Shown here piece after piece: positions 49,845-59,222 of a DNA stretch of 64,000 nt (position 1 is its first letter; the number at the start of each line of letters is the position of its first letter). The DNA comes from Lachnospiraceae bacterium M18-1. Its GTDB lineage: Bacteria > Bacillota > Clostridia > Lachnospirales > Lachnospiraceae. Location: contig KE159611.1 in the NCBI GenBank assembly GCA_000403295.2, forward strand, positions 277,300-341,299. The letters run 5' to 3'. The notes below the pieces were generated by a model that worked only from the letters and a program-made list of their open reading frames with translations, ran no database searches and was not told the DNA's origin. A program made the position numbers and the translations under genes.

Positions 49845-49856
49845 TATCGGCACCTC

Positions 49857-50225
49857 CTACAGAACTTCCGGAGCCAGGGAAACGATCTTCATAAAATGCT
49901 TCTCTCTCAGCTCTCTGGCTACAGGTCCAAAAATACGTGTTCCACGCGGATTCAAATCATCTCTTATGATTACAGCAGCATTTTCATCGAATCTGATATA
50001 GGAACCGTCTTTACGGCGGGCACCCTTTACAGTACGAACAACTACAGCCTTTACTACGTCGCCTTTTTTAACAACGCCGCCTGGCGTTGCATCTTTAACA
50101 GTCGCAACGATTACATCTCCAATGCTGGCATATCTTCTGGTAGAACCGCCAAGTACACGGATGCAAAGTAATTCCTTAGCGCCTGTATTATCTGCTACTC
50201 TAAGTCTACTTTCCTGTTGTATCAT
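49857..50225 (-). CDS. rplN: 50S ribosomal protein L14
   Basis: 122 residues: [50 protein letters not shown], ending [23 protein letters not shown], the canonical L14 sequence. It lies at the subunit interface. Only 12 bp separate it from the L24 start. Confidence 0.98.
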   Translation of the reverse strand: MIQQESRLRVADNTGAKELLCIRVLGGSTRRYASIGDVIVATVKDATPGGVVKKGDVVKAVVVRTVKGARRKDGSYIRFDENAAVIIRDDLNPRGTRIFGPVARELREKHFMKIVSLAPEVL

Positions 50226-50265
50226 GCAGGTAAACCTCCTTCAATTCTCTTAAGGCATAAAAAAA

Positions 50266-50523
50266 TTATTTTGCCTTTTCCATGATCTCCACAAGTCTCC
50301 ATCTCTTATCCTTGGACAGAGGTCTTGTCTCCATTACTTTAACGGTATCGCCGATACGGCACTCATTATTCTCATCATGCGCTTTTAACTTGTAGGTTTT
50401 CTTTACAATTTTCTTATAAAGCGGATGCTTAACGTGGTTTTCAACGGCAACAACGATTGTCTTGTCCATCTTGTCGCTGACAACCTTGCCGGTACGGGTT
50501 TTTCTCAAATTTCTCTCTTCCAC
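50266..50523 (-). CDS. rpsQ: 30S ribosomal protein S17
   Basis: 85 residues, OB fold: [48 protein letters not shown], ending [23 protein letters not shown]. It is a primary 16S-binding protein. A 184-bp repeat-bearing gap lies between it and rpmC. Confidence 0.98.
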   Translation of the reverse strand: MEERNLRKTRTGKVVSDKMDKTIVVAVENHVKHPLYKKIVKKTYKLKAHDENNECRIGDTVKVMETRPLSKDKRWRLVEIMEKAK

Positions 50524-50553
50524 GGTGATACTCCTTTCAAATTTTATAAGGAT

Positions 50554-50712
50554 GTTCTTTTCGCTAAGATCTGCTGAGTATCTTCTTCACTGCGTTCAGA
50601 AGATCTGCTTTCACACTAGGCTCGATAATACCTCGCCAAGTGTTCAATGCATCGCTAAGCTCAAAGAACGGCTTTCGTACTAGGCTCGATAATACCTTGC
50701 CAAGTTCTCAAT
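50554..50712. repeat. Family D palindromic element, rpmC-rpsQ gap (one and a half copies)
   Basis: GTTCTTTTCGCTAAGATCTG ... GCATCGCTAAGCTCAAAGAACG (50554-50669) matches the element at 48150-48266. A further half unit (ACTAGGCTCGATAATACC.. TTGCCAAGTTCTCAATGCC) follows to 50712, running into the rpmC stop region. Confidence 0.8.
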
Positions 50713-50908
50713 GCCCTGCCTCAGTAATCAATGTCTGGATACGAGCGATATTCTTTCTCACTTCTTTGATTCTGCTTGTATTGTCTAACTGATTCGTCGC
50801 ATTCTGGAATCTTAAGTTAAAAAGCTCTTTTTTAGCAGCTACTAATTCTTCTTTTAATTCTTCTACGGATTTTCCTCTTAATTCGTTTACAAATGTATTA
50901 ATTTTCAC
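50708..50908 (-). CDS. rpmC: 50S ribosomal protein L29
   Basis: 66 residues: [60 protein letters not shown], two helices, typical L29. The start is probably GTG 50908, inside the end of rplP (11-nt overlap), with AAGGCGGTG upstream; GTG 50917 is an alternative. The final codons abut the family D half repeat. Confidence 0.95.
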   Translation of the reverse strand: MKINTFVNELRGKSVEELKEELVAAKKELFNLRFQNATNQLDNTSRIKEVRKNIARIQTLITEAGH

Positions 50909-51335
50909 TGTTATCACCGCCTTCTAATTCTGCGCGAGAAACGATTTTGCATTTGCAAGGTAATTTGTGCATTGCAAGACGAAGAGCCTCTTTTGCCACT
51001 TCCTCAGGAACGCCTGCGATCTCAAACATTACACGTCCTGGCTTTACAACTGCTACCCAGTACTCTAATGCACCTTTTCCGCTACCCATACGAGTTTCTG
51101 CTGGTTTTGCTGTCACTGGTTTGTCCGGGAAAATCTTGATCCAGACTTTACCGCCACGCTTGATATAACGTGTCATGGCAACACGGGCTGCCTCGATCTG
51201 ATTGGACTTGATCCAGCATGGCTCCGCTGCGATGATGCCATATTCACCATAAGTGATCGTGTTTCCTCTGAGGGCTTTACCCTTCATGGAGCCACGGAAC
51301 TGTTTACGACGTTTTACTCTTTTTGGCATTAACAT
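50898..51335 (-). CDS. rplP: 50S ribosomal protein L16
   Basis: 145 residues: [88 protein letters not shown], the classic L16 core near the peptidyl transferase centre. ATG 51335 overlaps the rpsC stop by one base, and the end overlaps rpmC. Confidence 0.98.
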   Translation of the reverse strand: MLMPKRVKRRKQFRGSMKGKALRGNTITYGEYGIIAAEPCWIKSNQIEAARVAMTRYIKRGGKVWIKIFPDKPVTAKPAETRMGSGKGALEYWVAVVKPGRVMFEIAGVPEEVAKEALRLAMHKLPCKCKIVSRAELEGGDNSEN

Positions 51336-51991
51336 TATTTATCGCTCCCTTCCTTATCAGCTTTCGTCGGAAGAATCTCGCCTTTGTAAATCCAAACCTT
51401 TACACCGACCTTCCCGTAAGTTGTGTCAGCTTCTGCGAATCCATAATCAATGTCAGCTCTCAGTGTCTGAAGCGGAATGGTTCCTTCGCTGTAAAATTCG
51501 GTACGTGCCATATCGGCTCCGCCGAGACGTCCTGCTACTGCAGTCTTTACACCAAGCGCGCCGGATTTCATTGTTCTGGACATGCATGACTTCATAGCAC
51601 GCCGAAATGAAATACGGTTCTCAAGCTGCTGTGCAATGTTTTCAGCTACCAGCTGGGCATCCTTATCCGGTCTCTTCACTTCTTTGATGTCCACGATCAG
51701 CTTTTTGTCCGTATACTTCGCAAGCTCGCCTTTTACCTTCTCGATCTCTGCGCCGCCCTTGCCGATCACAACGCCCGGCTTTGCGGTATAAACGATGATC
51801 TTCACGCGGTCAGAAGCTCTTTCAATCTCGATCCTGGAGATTCCGGCACTGTATAATCTCTTTTTAAGAAATTTTCTGATTTCATGATCCTCCACCAGGT
51901 TGTCAGCGAAATCTTTTTCCGCATACCATTTGGAGTCCCAGTCTTTGATAATTCCGACTCTTAAGCCGTGAGGATTAACTTTCTGTCCCAT
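51335..51991 (-). CDS. rpsC: 30S ribosomal protein S3
   Basis: 218 residues: [46 protein letters not shown]. The KH-domain [21 protein letters not shown] and the C-terminal [31 protein letters not shown] follow. It forms part of the mRNA entry helicase of the 30S. Confidence 0.98.
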   Translation of the reverse strand: MGQKVNPHGLRVGIIKDWDSKWYAEKDFADNLVEDHEIRKFLKKRLYSAGISRIEIERASDRVKIIVYTAKPGVVIGKGGAEIEKVKGELAKYTDKKLIVDIKEVKRPDKDAQLVAENIAQQLENRISFRRAMKSCMSRTMKSGALGVKTAVAGRLGGADMARTEFYSEGTIPLQTLRADIDYGFAEADTTYGKVGVKVWIYKGEILPTKADKEGSDK

Positions 51992-52002
51992 TATTGCCCT
52001 CC

Positions 52003-52389
52003 TTATCTCTCATTCAGCACGATTGTGATGTGGCTCATTCTCTTTTCGATCCTGTAAGCCCTGCCCTGTGCTCTTGGTCTGATTCTCTTCATCGTCGGCC
52101 CTTTATTTGCGTAGCACTCCTCAATATAAAGGTTCTCCGTACTCATACCGTTGTTATTCTCAGCATTTGCGATCGCTGATTTTAATAACTTCTCTATCAC
52201 ACTGGAAGCATATCTTGGGTTATAAGCCAAAATTCCAAGTGCAGTCTTTACATCCTTGCCTCTGATGGCATCCAACACGAAGCATGCCTTCTGAACAGAT
52301 ACCCGGGCATAGGAAATCTTTGCTGACGGCCGTGTATCTTTCTGCTCATTTCTATCTCTTTTGATCTGGGATCTATGTCCTTTTGCCAT
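52003..52389 (-). CDS. rplV: 50S ribosomal protein L22
   Basis: 128 residues. The core [58 protein letters not shown] and the exit-tunnel hairpin with [29 protein letters not shown] identify L22. The basic N-terminus ([21 protein letters not shown]) is a common clostridial extension. Confidence 0.98.
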   Translation of the reverse strand: MAKGHRSQIKRDRNEQKDTRPSAKISYARVSVQKACFVLDAIRGKDVKTALGILAYNPRYASSVIEKLLKSAIANAENNNGMSTENLYIEECYANKGPTMKRIRPRAQGRAYRIEKRMSHITIVLNER

Positions 52390-52419
52390 GGATAAACCCT
52401 CCTTTCAAATTGCTTGATC

Positions 52420-52701
52420 TTATCTGACTTTCGATTTCTTTTCGTCTTTTCCGTGTCCTCTGTATGTCCTGGTTGCCACGAACTCACCGAGCTTGTGTCC
52501 AACCATATCTTCGGTAACATATACCGGCACATGTCTTCTTCCGTCATGTACGGCAAATGTATGGCCGACAAATGACGGGAAAATCGTTGAACGACGTGAC
52601 CATGTCTTTATCACTGATTTACTGCCGGATGCGTTCATAGCATCGACTTTTTTCAGTAAACTCTCATCTGCAAATGGTCCTTTTTTAAGTGAACGAGCCA
52701 T
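52420..52701 (-). CDS. rpsS: 30S ribosomal protein S19
   Basis: 93 residues: [83 protein letters not shown], canonical S19 of the 30S head. It lies 25 bp after rplB. Confidence 0.98.
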   Translation of the reverse strand: MARSLKKGPFADESLLKKVDAMNASGSKSVIKTWSRRSTIFPSFVGHTFAVHDGRRHVPVYVTEDMVGHKLGEFVATRTYRGHGKDEKKSKVR

Positions 52702-52726
52702 AGGTTCTAACCTCCTTGTAAACTAA

Positions 52727-53569
52727 TTATTTGATAGCTTTTCCATCTCTTCTTCTTACGATCAGCTTGTTAGAAGCTTTGTTCTTCTTACGTGTCTTAA
52801 GACCCAGCGCCGGCTTGCCCCATGGTGTTGACGGACCCGGACGGCCGATGCCTGTCTTGCCTTCACCACCACCGTGCGGATGGTCGTTGGGGTTCATTAC
52901 GGAACCACGTACTGTAGGTCTGATGCCCATATGGCGTTTACGTCCTGCTTTACCGATGTTGATCAGGTTGTGCTCTCCATTGCCTACGACACCTACGGAT
53001 GCTCTGCAGATGATCGGAACCATTCTCATTTCGCCTGAAGGAAGTCGTAAGGTCGCGTACTTTCCTTCCTTTGCCATAAGCTGTGCGCTGTTTCCTGCGG
53101 AACGTACCAGCTGTCCGCCCTTACCCGGATACAGCTCAATGTTGTGGATCTGTGTACCTACCGGAATATTCTCCAGCGGCAGACAGTTTCCAATCCTTAC
53201 TTCTGCTTCCGGACCATTCATGATCTTCATGCCGTCCTTCAGTCCTTCCGGAGCAAGGATATAAGCCTTTTCACCGTCTGCATAGCAGATCAGTGCGATG
53301 TTGGCAGTCCTGTTCGGATCGTATTCGATGCCGACCACGGTTGCCGGGATGCCGTCTTTCTTTCTCTTGAAATCGACAATTCTATATTTTTTCTTAGCGC
53401 CGCCTCCGCGATGCCTTACTGTGATCTTACCCTGATTGTTACGGCCGGCTGTTCTCTTCTTTGATGCCAGAAGAGATTTCTCAGGTGTTGTCTTTGTGAT
53501 CTCTGAGAAATCAGAGCCAGTCATCTGTCTTCTGGAAGGTGTATATGGGTTGTATGTTTTAATTCCCAT
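52727..53569 (-). CDS. rplB: 50S ribosomal protein L2
   Basis: 280 residues: [26 protein letters not shown], the SH3/OB core, and the C-terminal [51 protein letters not shown] with the conserved histidine loop near the peptidyl transferase centre. A 282-bp gap with repeat-like sequence lies upstream (rplW side). Confidence 0.98.
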   Translation of the reverse strand: MGIKTYNPYTPSRRQMTGSDFSEITKTTPEKSLLASKKRTAGRNNQGKITVRHRGGGAKKKYRIVDFKRKKDGIPATVVGIEYDPNRTANIALICYADGEKAYILAPEGLKDGMKIMNGPEAEVRIGNCLPLENIPVGTQIHNIELYPGKGGQLVRSAGNSAQLMAKEGKYATLRLPSGEMRMVPIICRASVGVVGNGEHNLINIGKAGRKRHMGIRPTVRGSVMNPNDHPHGGGEGKTGIGRPGPSTPWGKPALGLKTRKKNKASNKLIVRRRDGKAIK

Positions 53570-53624
53570 TACTGTCTCTCCTTTCGTTCGCTCTAATTAT
53601 TAGTTTCACGGAATTGCACCGTAT

Positions 53625-53808
53625 ATATTGAACACTTAGCGAGGTTTTCTCGAGCTTAGTGTGAAAATACACTCGGTCCACTTAGTGAGGTTCTTTCGAA
53701 CTTAGTGGCCGTAGTGTTTCCTTGATTTATTTTGTTCAGAGGGTGTACATGTTCGACTCGCCAGGCTCGAAAAAACCTCGCCAACCTCGTCGAACGAGCC
53801 CTGACTAA
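53625..53808. repeat. Family D-related palindromic sequences, rplW-rplB gap
   Basis: AACACTTAGCGAGGTTTTCT + CGAGCTTAGTGTGAAA matches, in reverse orientation, the family D core (AACACTTGGCGAGGTATTAT + CGAGCCTAGTGTGAAA). A second hairpin CCACTTAGTGAGG..CGAACTTAGTGG and a third GTTCGACTCGCCAGGCTCG..CTCGTCGAAC follow. Confidence 0.7.
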
Positions 53809-53851
53809 AACTCAATCTGCGCTTTGCTTGCTTTCGTTAAGTCTACAGGCT

Positions 53852-54151
53852 CTACAGGCCCTGGAAAATCTCAATCTCTGCGCTGTCCTCTGTCAACTGC
53901 ACGATCGCTTTCTTTGTCTTGGCAGTCTTACCGTATACCATACCGCGTCTCTTGTTCTTTCCTCCGCGGTTCATCGTATTCACGCTTGCCACCTTTGTTC
54001 CGGAGAACATCTTTTCAACAGCTTCTTTGATCTGGGACTTTGTAGCTTCTGTGTGCACTAAAAATGTGTACTTCTTGTCTCCCATGATCTCCATACTCTT
54101 CTCTGTAATGACCGGTTTAAGGATTACATCATAATATTTGATATCAGCCAT
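53852..54151 (-). CDS. rplW: 50S ribosomal protein L23
   Basis: 99 residues: [76 protein letters not shown], typical L23 at the tunnel exit, docking SRP and trigger factor. ATG 54151 overlaps the rplD stop by one base. Confidence 0.98.
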   Translation of the reverse strand: MADIKYYDVILKPVITEKSMEIMGDKKYTFLVHTEATKSQIKEAVEKMFSGTKVASVNTMNRGGKNKRRGMVYGKTAKTKKAIVQLTEDSAEIEIFQGL

Positions 54152-54771
54152 TATGCGTACACCTCCTCAATCGCTGCAACAACAGCTTTCGTAGCGATCA
54201 CTGTGTTGTATTTCAGGATATCGTAAACATTGATTGTGTTGGTGTGTGCAGTCTTTACATCTGGGATATTTCTTGCGGAAAACTCTGCGTTCTTGTTGTC
54301 GTCCTCCAGCACTACCAATGCCTTGTTGATCTTTAAGTTGTCCAGAACGCTCTGGAACTTCTTTGTCTTGATCTCATCGAAATTGATCTCGTCGATCACG
54401 ATGAACTTCTTCTCTTCTACTCTGGAAGAAAGCGCGGACTTCAAAGCAGCCCTCTTTTCCTTCTTATTCATCTTTACAGAGTAGTCTCTCGGAACCGGAG
54501 CGAATACCACGCCGCCGCCTGTCCACTGGGGGGCCCTGGTTGAACCCTGTCTTGCATGACCGGTTCCCTTCTGTCTCCATGGCTTCCTTCCGCCGCCGGA
54601 TACTTCGGAACGTGTCTTTGCCTTCTGTGTTCCCTGGCGGTTATTTGCAAGCTGGCTCACAACTGCTTTGTGTACAAGGTGATCATTGACCTCGACACCA
54701 AACACGGAATCGTTCAGATCGATCGTACCAACTTCTTTACCTTCGATATTATAAACAGATACTGTTGCCAT
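54151..54771 (-). CDS. rplD: 50S ribosomal protein L4
   Basis: 206 residues. The exit-tunnel loop [66 protein letters not shown] is diagnostic. In E. coli L4 also represses the S10 operon through the leader; whether this applies here is unknown. It overlaps rplW by 1 nt. Confidence 0.98.
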   Translation of the reverse strand: MATVSVYNIEGKEVGTIDLNDSVFGVEVNDHLVHKAVVSQLANNRQGTQKAKTRSEVSGGGRKPWRQKGTGHARQGSTRAPQWTGGGVVFAPVPRDYSVKMNKKEKRAALKSALSSRVEEKKFIVIDEINFDEIKTKKFQSVLDNLKINKALVVLEDDNKNAEFSARNIPDVKTAHTNTINVYDILKYNTVIATKAVVAAIEEVYA

Positions 54772-54801
54772 CTGTGTGTTCCTCCTTTCTATGTTGTCAG
54801 A

Positions 54802-55485
54802 TTATTTCTCAGCCTTTACTGTTTCTTTGACCGTTACGAGGCACTTCTTCGGTCCCGGTACAGAACCCTTGATCAGCAGCAGGTTGTTCTCTGTGTCAAC
54901 CCTTACTACTTCCAGATTCTGAACAGTAATCTGCTTGTTTCCCATCTGACCAGGCATCTTCTTTCCTTTGAACACCTTGCTCGGATCGGATGCCGCACCG
55001 TTAGAACCAGCATGACGGTGATACTTGGAACCATGGGTCATAGGCCCTCTGCTCTGTCCGTGACGCTTGATCGCACCCTGGAACCCTTTACCTTTTGAGA
55101 TCGCCGTCGCATCAACCCTGTCTCCTGCAGCGAAGATATCTGCCTTGATCTCCTGAGCCAGTGCGTATTCTTCCGCATCTTCAAAACGAAATTCTTTTAC
55201 AAATCTCTTGGAGGAAACGCCTGCCTTCTGGAAATGGCCTGCTTCCGCTTTGGTCGCGCCGTTTCTGTGGGCAACTTCCTTCTTGCCGCTCTTGTCCTTG
55301 CTGACGATCTTGTCTTTCATGTCAACAAATCCAACCTGAACTGCACTGTAGCCGTCGTTTTCCTCTGTCTTTACCTGTGTCACCACGCAGGGTCCTGCCT
55401 GGAGCACGGTTACCGGAATCAGGACCCCGTCTTCGTCGAAGATCTGGGTCATTCCAACTTTTGTAGCCAAAATAGCTTTCTTCAT
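54802..55485 (-). CDS. rplC: 50S ribosomal protein L3
   Basis: 227 residues: [53 protein letters not shown], and the loop [46 protein letters not shown] near the peptidyl transferase centre. ATG 55485 (AGGAGGTAATAA upstream) replaces the longer frame at 55530. The 133-bp gap to rpsJ contains a GTACCCAAAGGGCATCCC family A-like trace. Confidence 0.98.
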   Translation of the reverse strand: MKKAILATKVGMTQIFDEDGVLIPVTVLQAGPCVVTQVKTEENDGYSAVQVGFVDMKDKIVSKDKSGKKEVAHRNGATKAEAGHFQKAGVSSKRFVKEFRFEDAEEYALAQEIKADIFAAGDRVDATAISKGKGFQGAIKRHGQSRGPMTHGSKYHRHAGSNGAASDPSKVFKGKKMPGQMGNKQITVQNLEVVRVDTENNLLLIKGSVPGPKKCLVTVKETVKAEK

Positions 55486-55618
55486 TATTATTACCTCCTG
55501 TGATTTACAGCGGAGCACATCTGTGCTCATCCTAAATTGTACCCAAAGGGCATCCCTTATCTAATGTCCTTCGGACTACGGACTCATGTCCGACAGGTTA
55601 TAGGATTCTGCTCATGAA

Positions 55619-55936
55619 TTACTTGTTTTTCATCTTGATATCAATGTACACGCCGGCCGGCATCTCCAGTCTGGATAATGCATCAACTGTCTTCTGGGTC
55701 GGTGTGATGATATCAATCAGTCTTTTATGAGTTCTCTGCTCGAACTGCTCCCTGGAGTCTTTGTACTTGTGTACCGCCCGCAGGATCGTAACTACTTCCT
55801 TCTTGGTCGGAAGTGGTACCGGACCGCTCACCTGAGATCCGTTTTTCTTTACAGTTTCGATGATTTTTCTGGCAGATGCATCAACAAGCTGATGATCGTA
55901 TGCCTTCAATGTGATTCTCATTACTTGACTTGCCAT
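55619..55936 (-). CDS. rpsJ: 30S ribosomal protein S10
   Basis: 105 residues: [76 protein letters not shown], the full canonical S10 (also NusE in antitermination). It is the first gene of the 17-kb minus-strand cluster, with a ~260-nt leader from the promoter at 56198-56226. Confidence 0.98.
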   Translation of the reverse strand: MASQVMRITLKAYDHQLVDASARKIIETVKKNGSQVSGPVPLPTKKEVVTILRAVHKYKDSREQFEQRTHKRLIDIITPTQKTVDALSRLEMPAGVYIDIKMKNK

Positions 55937-55964
55937 AAAAAAAGTCGCCTCCTTTTCGTACTAT

Positions 55965-56100
55965 TCACTTCAGTACGACAAGCGGTGACTGTACACTCTC
56001 CCGTGTGTGTCGTGAGAAACATACACGTTACTTCTTACTGCGCCTTACGGCAGACCAGCAGTCTGTTGTGATTCGTACAGTGACTTGTCGCCAGTTTCCT
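55965..56100 (-). promoter_or_regulatory. Structured leader of the S10 operon
   Basis: Within the ~260-nt untranslated leader, GTACGACAAGCGGTGACTGTAC and GTACAGTGACTTGTCGCC are largely complementary, giving a long-range stem that would bring the region before rpsJ into one structure. This could be an autoregulatory site. I did not recognise the E. coli L4 leader. Apart from this and the promoter, 55937-56362 holds only the family C remnant. Confidence 0.4.
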
Positions 56101-56197
56101 AACTTGACATTCGCTCCACGGAAAACCTGCCCTCCTGCATGGTTCATGCACTTGGCAGCAACCTCACGCTTCATCGCTATCATGCCACAGCTTTTTT

Positions 56198-56226
56198 AGT
56201 ATAACGAATAGCTCCGGAAAATTCAA
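56198..56226 (-). promoter_or_regulatory. Promoter of the ribosomal protein cluster
   Basis: On the minus strand TTGAAT (complement of 56221-56226), a 17-bp spacer and TATACT (complement of 56198-56203), with A/T tracts upstream (AAAATTTTTGAAAAACTAC) that could act as an UP element. Confidence 0.8.
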
Positions 56227-56305
56227 GTAGTTTTTCAAAATTTTTGTTATTTTTTCTCCTTGATCTGTTAGATTGCCCCTTCCGGTATATGATCCGCTTT
56301 CAATT

Positions 56306-56320
56306 CTAGTGTACTGACCG
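56306..56320. repeat. Family C terminal-repeat remnant
   Basis: CTAGTGTACTGACCG, identical to the first 15 bases of the family C terminal inverted repeat at 7307, followed by unrelated sequence and a CGGCAGC..GCTGCC hairpin. Confidence 0.45.
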
Positions 56321-56362
56321 CCGGCAGCCTTTTTCCATGCTGCCAGCTATTCTTCACTCCTG

Positions 56363-58936
56363 TCAGTGCTTCAGCCGGCACATGACCCGGAACATTTTAT
56401 TGATATCCACCGGCTTCGCCAAATGCTCATTCATTCCGGCGTCCTTTGCCATTGCAACATCTTCATCAAATGTGTTGGCCGAAAGCGCTATGATGGGGAC
56501 AGTTTTCGCATCAGGGCGGTCCAGGCCGCGGATCACACGGGCCGCCTCATATCCGCTCATGACTGGCATCATCAGATCCATGAGCACGCAGTCAAACATC
56601 CCTGGGGCAGATGCTGAAAATGCATCCACTGCGGCTTTTCCATCGTTCGCTGTCACAACCTCTGCGCCCGCATCCTCCAGCATAAACTCCACGATCTCAC
56701 AGTTAATCTCATTGTCCTCTACCAAAAGGACACGCATCCCGGCAATATCAGCCCTTACATTCCGCTCCTCATCTACTGGCTGAGTGCTCCACGCCTTATC
56801 GACCCGAATCGGCAGCGTGACCTGAAATACACTTCCCCTGCCAATCTGGCTGTCTACTTCAATGGTCCCTTTCATCTGGTCTACCAGCTTCTTCACAACG
56901 GACATACCAAGCCCAACGCCATTGTAGTGGGTTCTTGCGTCCTGGTTTTCTTGGGTAAAAGGCTCAAAAATATGCTTTTGGAAATCATCTCCGATGCCGA
57001 TTCCGGTATCTTCAATCACAAATCGATAACTCGCAGTGCCGTTCTGACAGGAAGTCTCTTTTACCCGAACAAACACGGAACCATCGGCACGGTTATATTT
57101 GAGCGCATTGTCAATGATGTTCATCAGTATTTTCTTTAAGTGCAGCGTATTTCCGATCAGCCTGCTATGCTGTAGTTCGACCTCCTCCAGCACCAGCCGG
57201 ATTCCCGCCTCCTCTGCCTGAGCGGACAGAACTGTAATGCAGCTTTCCAATGTATCATGAAGGTCAAAGGACTCCTCTACCTCTGCCAGCCCCCCGCTCT
57301 CCAGCTTACTGACCTGAAGGACATCGTTGACCAGGGACAGCAGATGCTCCGTTGATATACGAATTTTCTCCTGGCACCTCTTCTGCTGCTTCGGATTATC
57401 CTGACTTTTCTCCATGATGGCCAGCATTCCCAAAATACCGTTGATGGGTGTACGGAGATCATGGGACATATGGGAAAGAAATTCGCTCTTTGCTGAATTG
57501 GCGCGGCGAACCTTCTCCAGCAATTCTATAATGGCCTGCTCCTGCTTCTTCCGTGTCACCATGGTCTCTGTAATATCCTGATGATATCCGTTCAGACAGA
57601 CACCCGGAGAGCTAAATTTTTTGTCCGGCACACCGCCGCAGCGAACATAAATCTCTCCAAGTTCCGGATGATTCCAAGGATAAACCACTTCGGCACGTCC
57701 GCTTTCCAGCATTTCCCGCACCGCTTCCTGTACCATCTCTACATAACCCGGCCTGATATTTTCAAACCAGTGCCGATAGCACTCCTCCGGCTCAATCATA
57801 TCCGGAACTCCCAGGAGGATGCGCATGGTCCGGTCTGCGTACATCCTGGGCTGACAGCCCTCCTCCAGTTCGATAGTCCAGATACCGGTTCTGGCCCCCT
57901 CCAGGATATCCTCCAGACTCTGCCTCGCCTCCAGCTTGTACTTCTCTTCCTGCTCTACCACAGCGTTAACATCACGCTGAGCAAAGATCGCGCAGTTTCC
58001 TTCCTCCGCAACAGAAAAATGAAGTTCCATGTGTTTCAGTCCAAAGGAATTATCTATCACCTGATATCGGACAGCAAACTTCTTCTTTTTCCTGAGCCTG
58101 GTGAGCACATAGTCTTTCTTTGTCACAGCACGGAGCCTTTCCTGGTCCTGCGGAACTACATACCGTGAAATATACCACTCCATAGCCGTCTGATAATCCC
58201 TTTTAAAATCGATGTTCCTCCCCTTCCTTATCAGATTGTTTTCCCGGTATATCTCGCATTTGCCCGTATCAAAATTCACCTGATAAATACTCAGGTAGTC
58301 TACACTGAGCGCGTGAAGGACATTGTAACTTCGCTTTTGAAGTTCGCGGACCAGGTTGCGCCGTTTCAGAGAGGATACGATAAAATATGCCGCAGTCTGG
58401 AGCATATTCGTTGCATATTCCAACGACTTCTCAGGCGGATTGTCCACACCATAAAAGCCGATGATCTCTTTGTTATTATAGAGAGGGACCACCACAAGAG
58501 AATGGATTTTCTGCCGCTTCAGTGTCGCATACATAAGAGGGTCGTTCTCCCGGATCTCCTCCAGATTCTTAATGATAATATACCTGCCGCTCGTGAAATT
58601 CCGATACCAAACCGCACAGACTTCCGGAGGGACGTTTTGAAGGTTCTCCTTTTCCGGCTCCACACCGTCCGCTACCCACTCATAAGTGTTGTCATCGCCG
58701 CCGGACTCGTTTCGCTCAAATATGTAGGTCCGTGCCCCGTTCATCGCTTTTCCCAGATGCTCCAAAAGCACCTCCAGCGACTGGTCCGGAGTCTCTTCCA
58801 ACAGAGCAACGCGGAGTCCCTCATTAATGACAACCTCCAGATTCTGAACGCTCTGCATTCCCCGGTGCTGCTCACAGTCCCCGGTATCCGGCATGCCTTT
58901 CTCAGAACGTTCAAAAATCTCCCTTGAATCATGCAT
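56363..58936 (-). CDS. Soluble hybrid histidine kinase (GAF - PAS - HisKA - HATPase - REC)
   Basis: An 857-residue cytoplasmic hybrid kinase without transmembrane segments. Domains in order: GAF (~30-190, with SLVVVPLYNNKEIIGFYGVDNPPEK), a PAS-like region (~205-330), a second PAS (~335-460), HisKA (~483-548) with SHMSHDLRTPING (His492), HATPase (~594-710) with N-box IIDNALKYN and G boxes EDTGIGIG and GVGLGMSV, and a receiver (~734-853) with VLMDLMMP (Asp787) and KPVD. No output domain or partner regulator is adjacent. ATG 58936 follows CGGAGGATAG. It is downstream in orientation of nothing obvious and appears monocistronic. Confidence 0.92.
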   Translation of the reverse strand: MHDSREIFERSEKGMPDTGDCEQHRGMQSVQNLEVVINEGLRVALLEETPDQSLEVLLEHLGKAMNGARTYIFERNESGGDDNTYEWVADGVEPEKENLQNVPPEVCAVWYRNFTSGRYIIIKNLEEIRENDPLMYATLKRQKIHSLVVVPLYNNKEIIGFYGVDNPPEKSLEYATNMLQTAAYFIVSSLKRRNLVRELQKRSYNVLHALSVDYLSIYQVNFDTGKCEIYRENNLIRKGRNIDFKRDYQTAMEWYISRYVVPQDQERLRAVTKKDYVLTRLRKKKKFAVRYQVIDNSFGLKHMELHFSVAEEGNCAIFAQRDVNAVVEQEEKYKLEARQSLEDILEGARTGIWTIELEEGCQPRMYADRTMRILLGVPDMIEPEECYRHWFENIRPGYVEMVQEAVREMLESGRAEVVYPWNHPELGEIYVRCGGVPDKKFSSPGVCLNGYHQDITETMVTRKKQEQAIIELLEKVRRANSAKSEFLSHMSHDLRTPINGILGMLAIMEKSQDNPKQQKRCQEKIRISTEHLLSLVNDVLQVSKLESGGLAEVEESFDLHDTLESCITVLSAQAEEAGIRLVLEEVELQHSRLIGNTLHLKKILMNIIDNALKYNRADGSVFVRVKETSCQNGTASYRFVIEDTGIGIGDDFQKHIFEPFTQENQDARTHYNGVGLGMSVVKKLVDQMKGTIEVDSQIGRGSVFQVTLPIRVDKAWSTQPVDEERNVRADIAGMRVLLVEDNEINCEIVEFMLEDAGAEVVTANDGKAAVDAFSASAPGMFDCVLMDLMMPVMSGYEAARVIRGLDRPDAKTVPIIALSANTFDEDVAMAKDAGMNEHLAKPVDINKMFRVMCRLKH

Positions 58937-59222
58937 AAATCTATCCTCCGTATGTTCTATTTGGGTGAATACCAGCATTCCTTTTATTATAACAGATTTT
59001 CAAAAACCTGCAACTACCGCATGTTCACTATTCCTCTTTTTAAAGTCAGACTGATATTATGCATTATCCCTGAACCGGCGCAAAGGCAGACCTTATTTAT
59101 ATTTTCCAGAAAATCAGCGCACTATAAAAGGATGTCCCTTATAATATAGGAAACATCCTCTTTATTGAAACATAATCTAACTCGTCGCTTAAATCCGGCA
59201 GGCTTACTGCTATTCTATTTCT

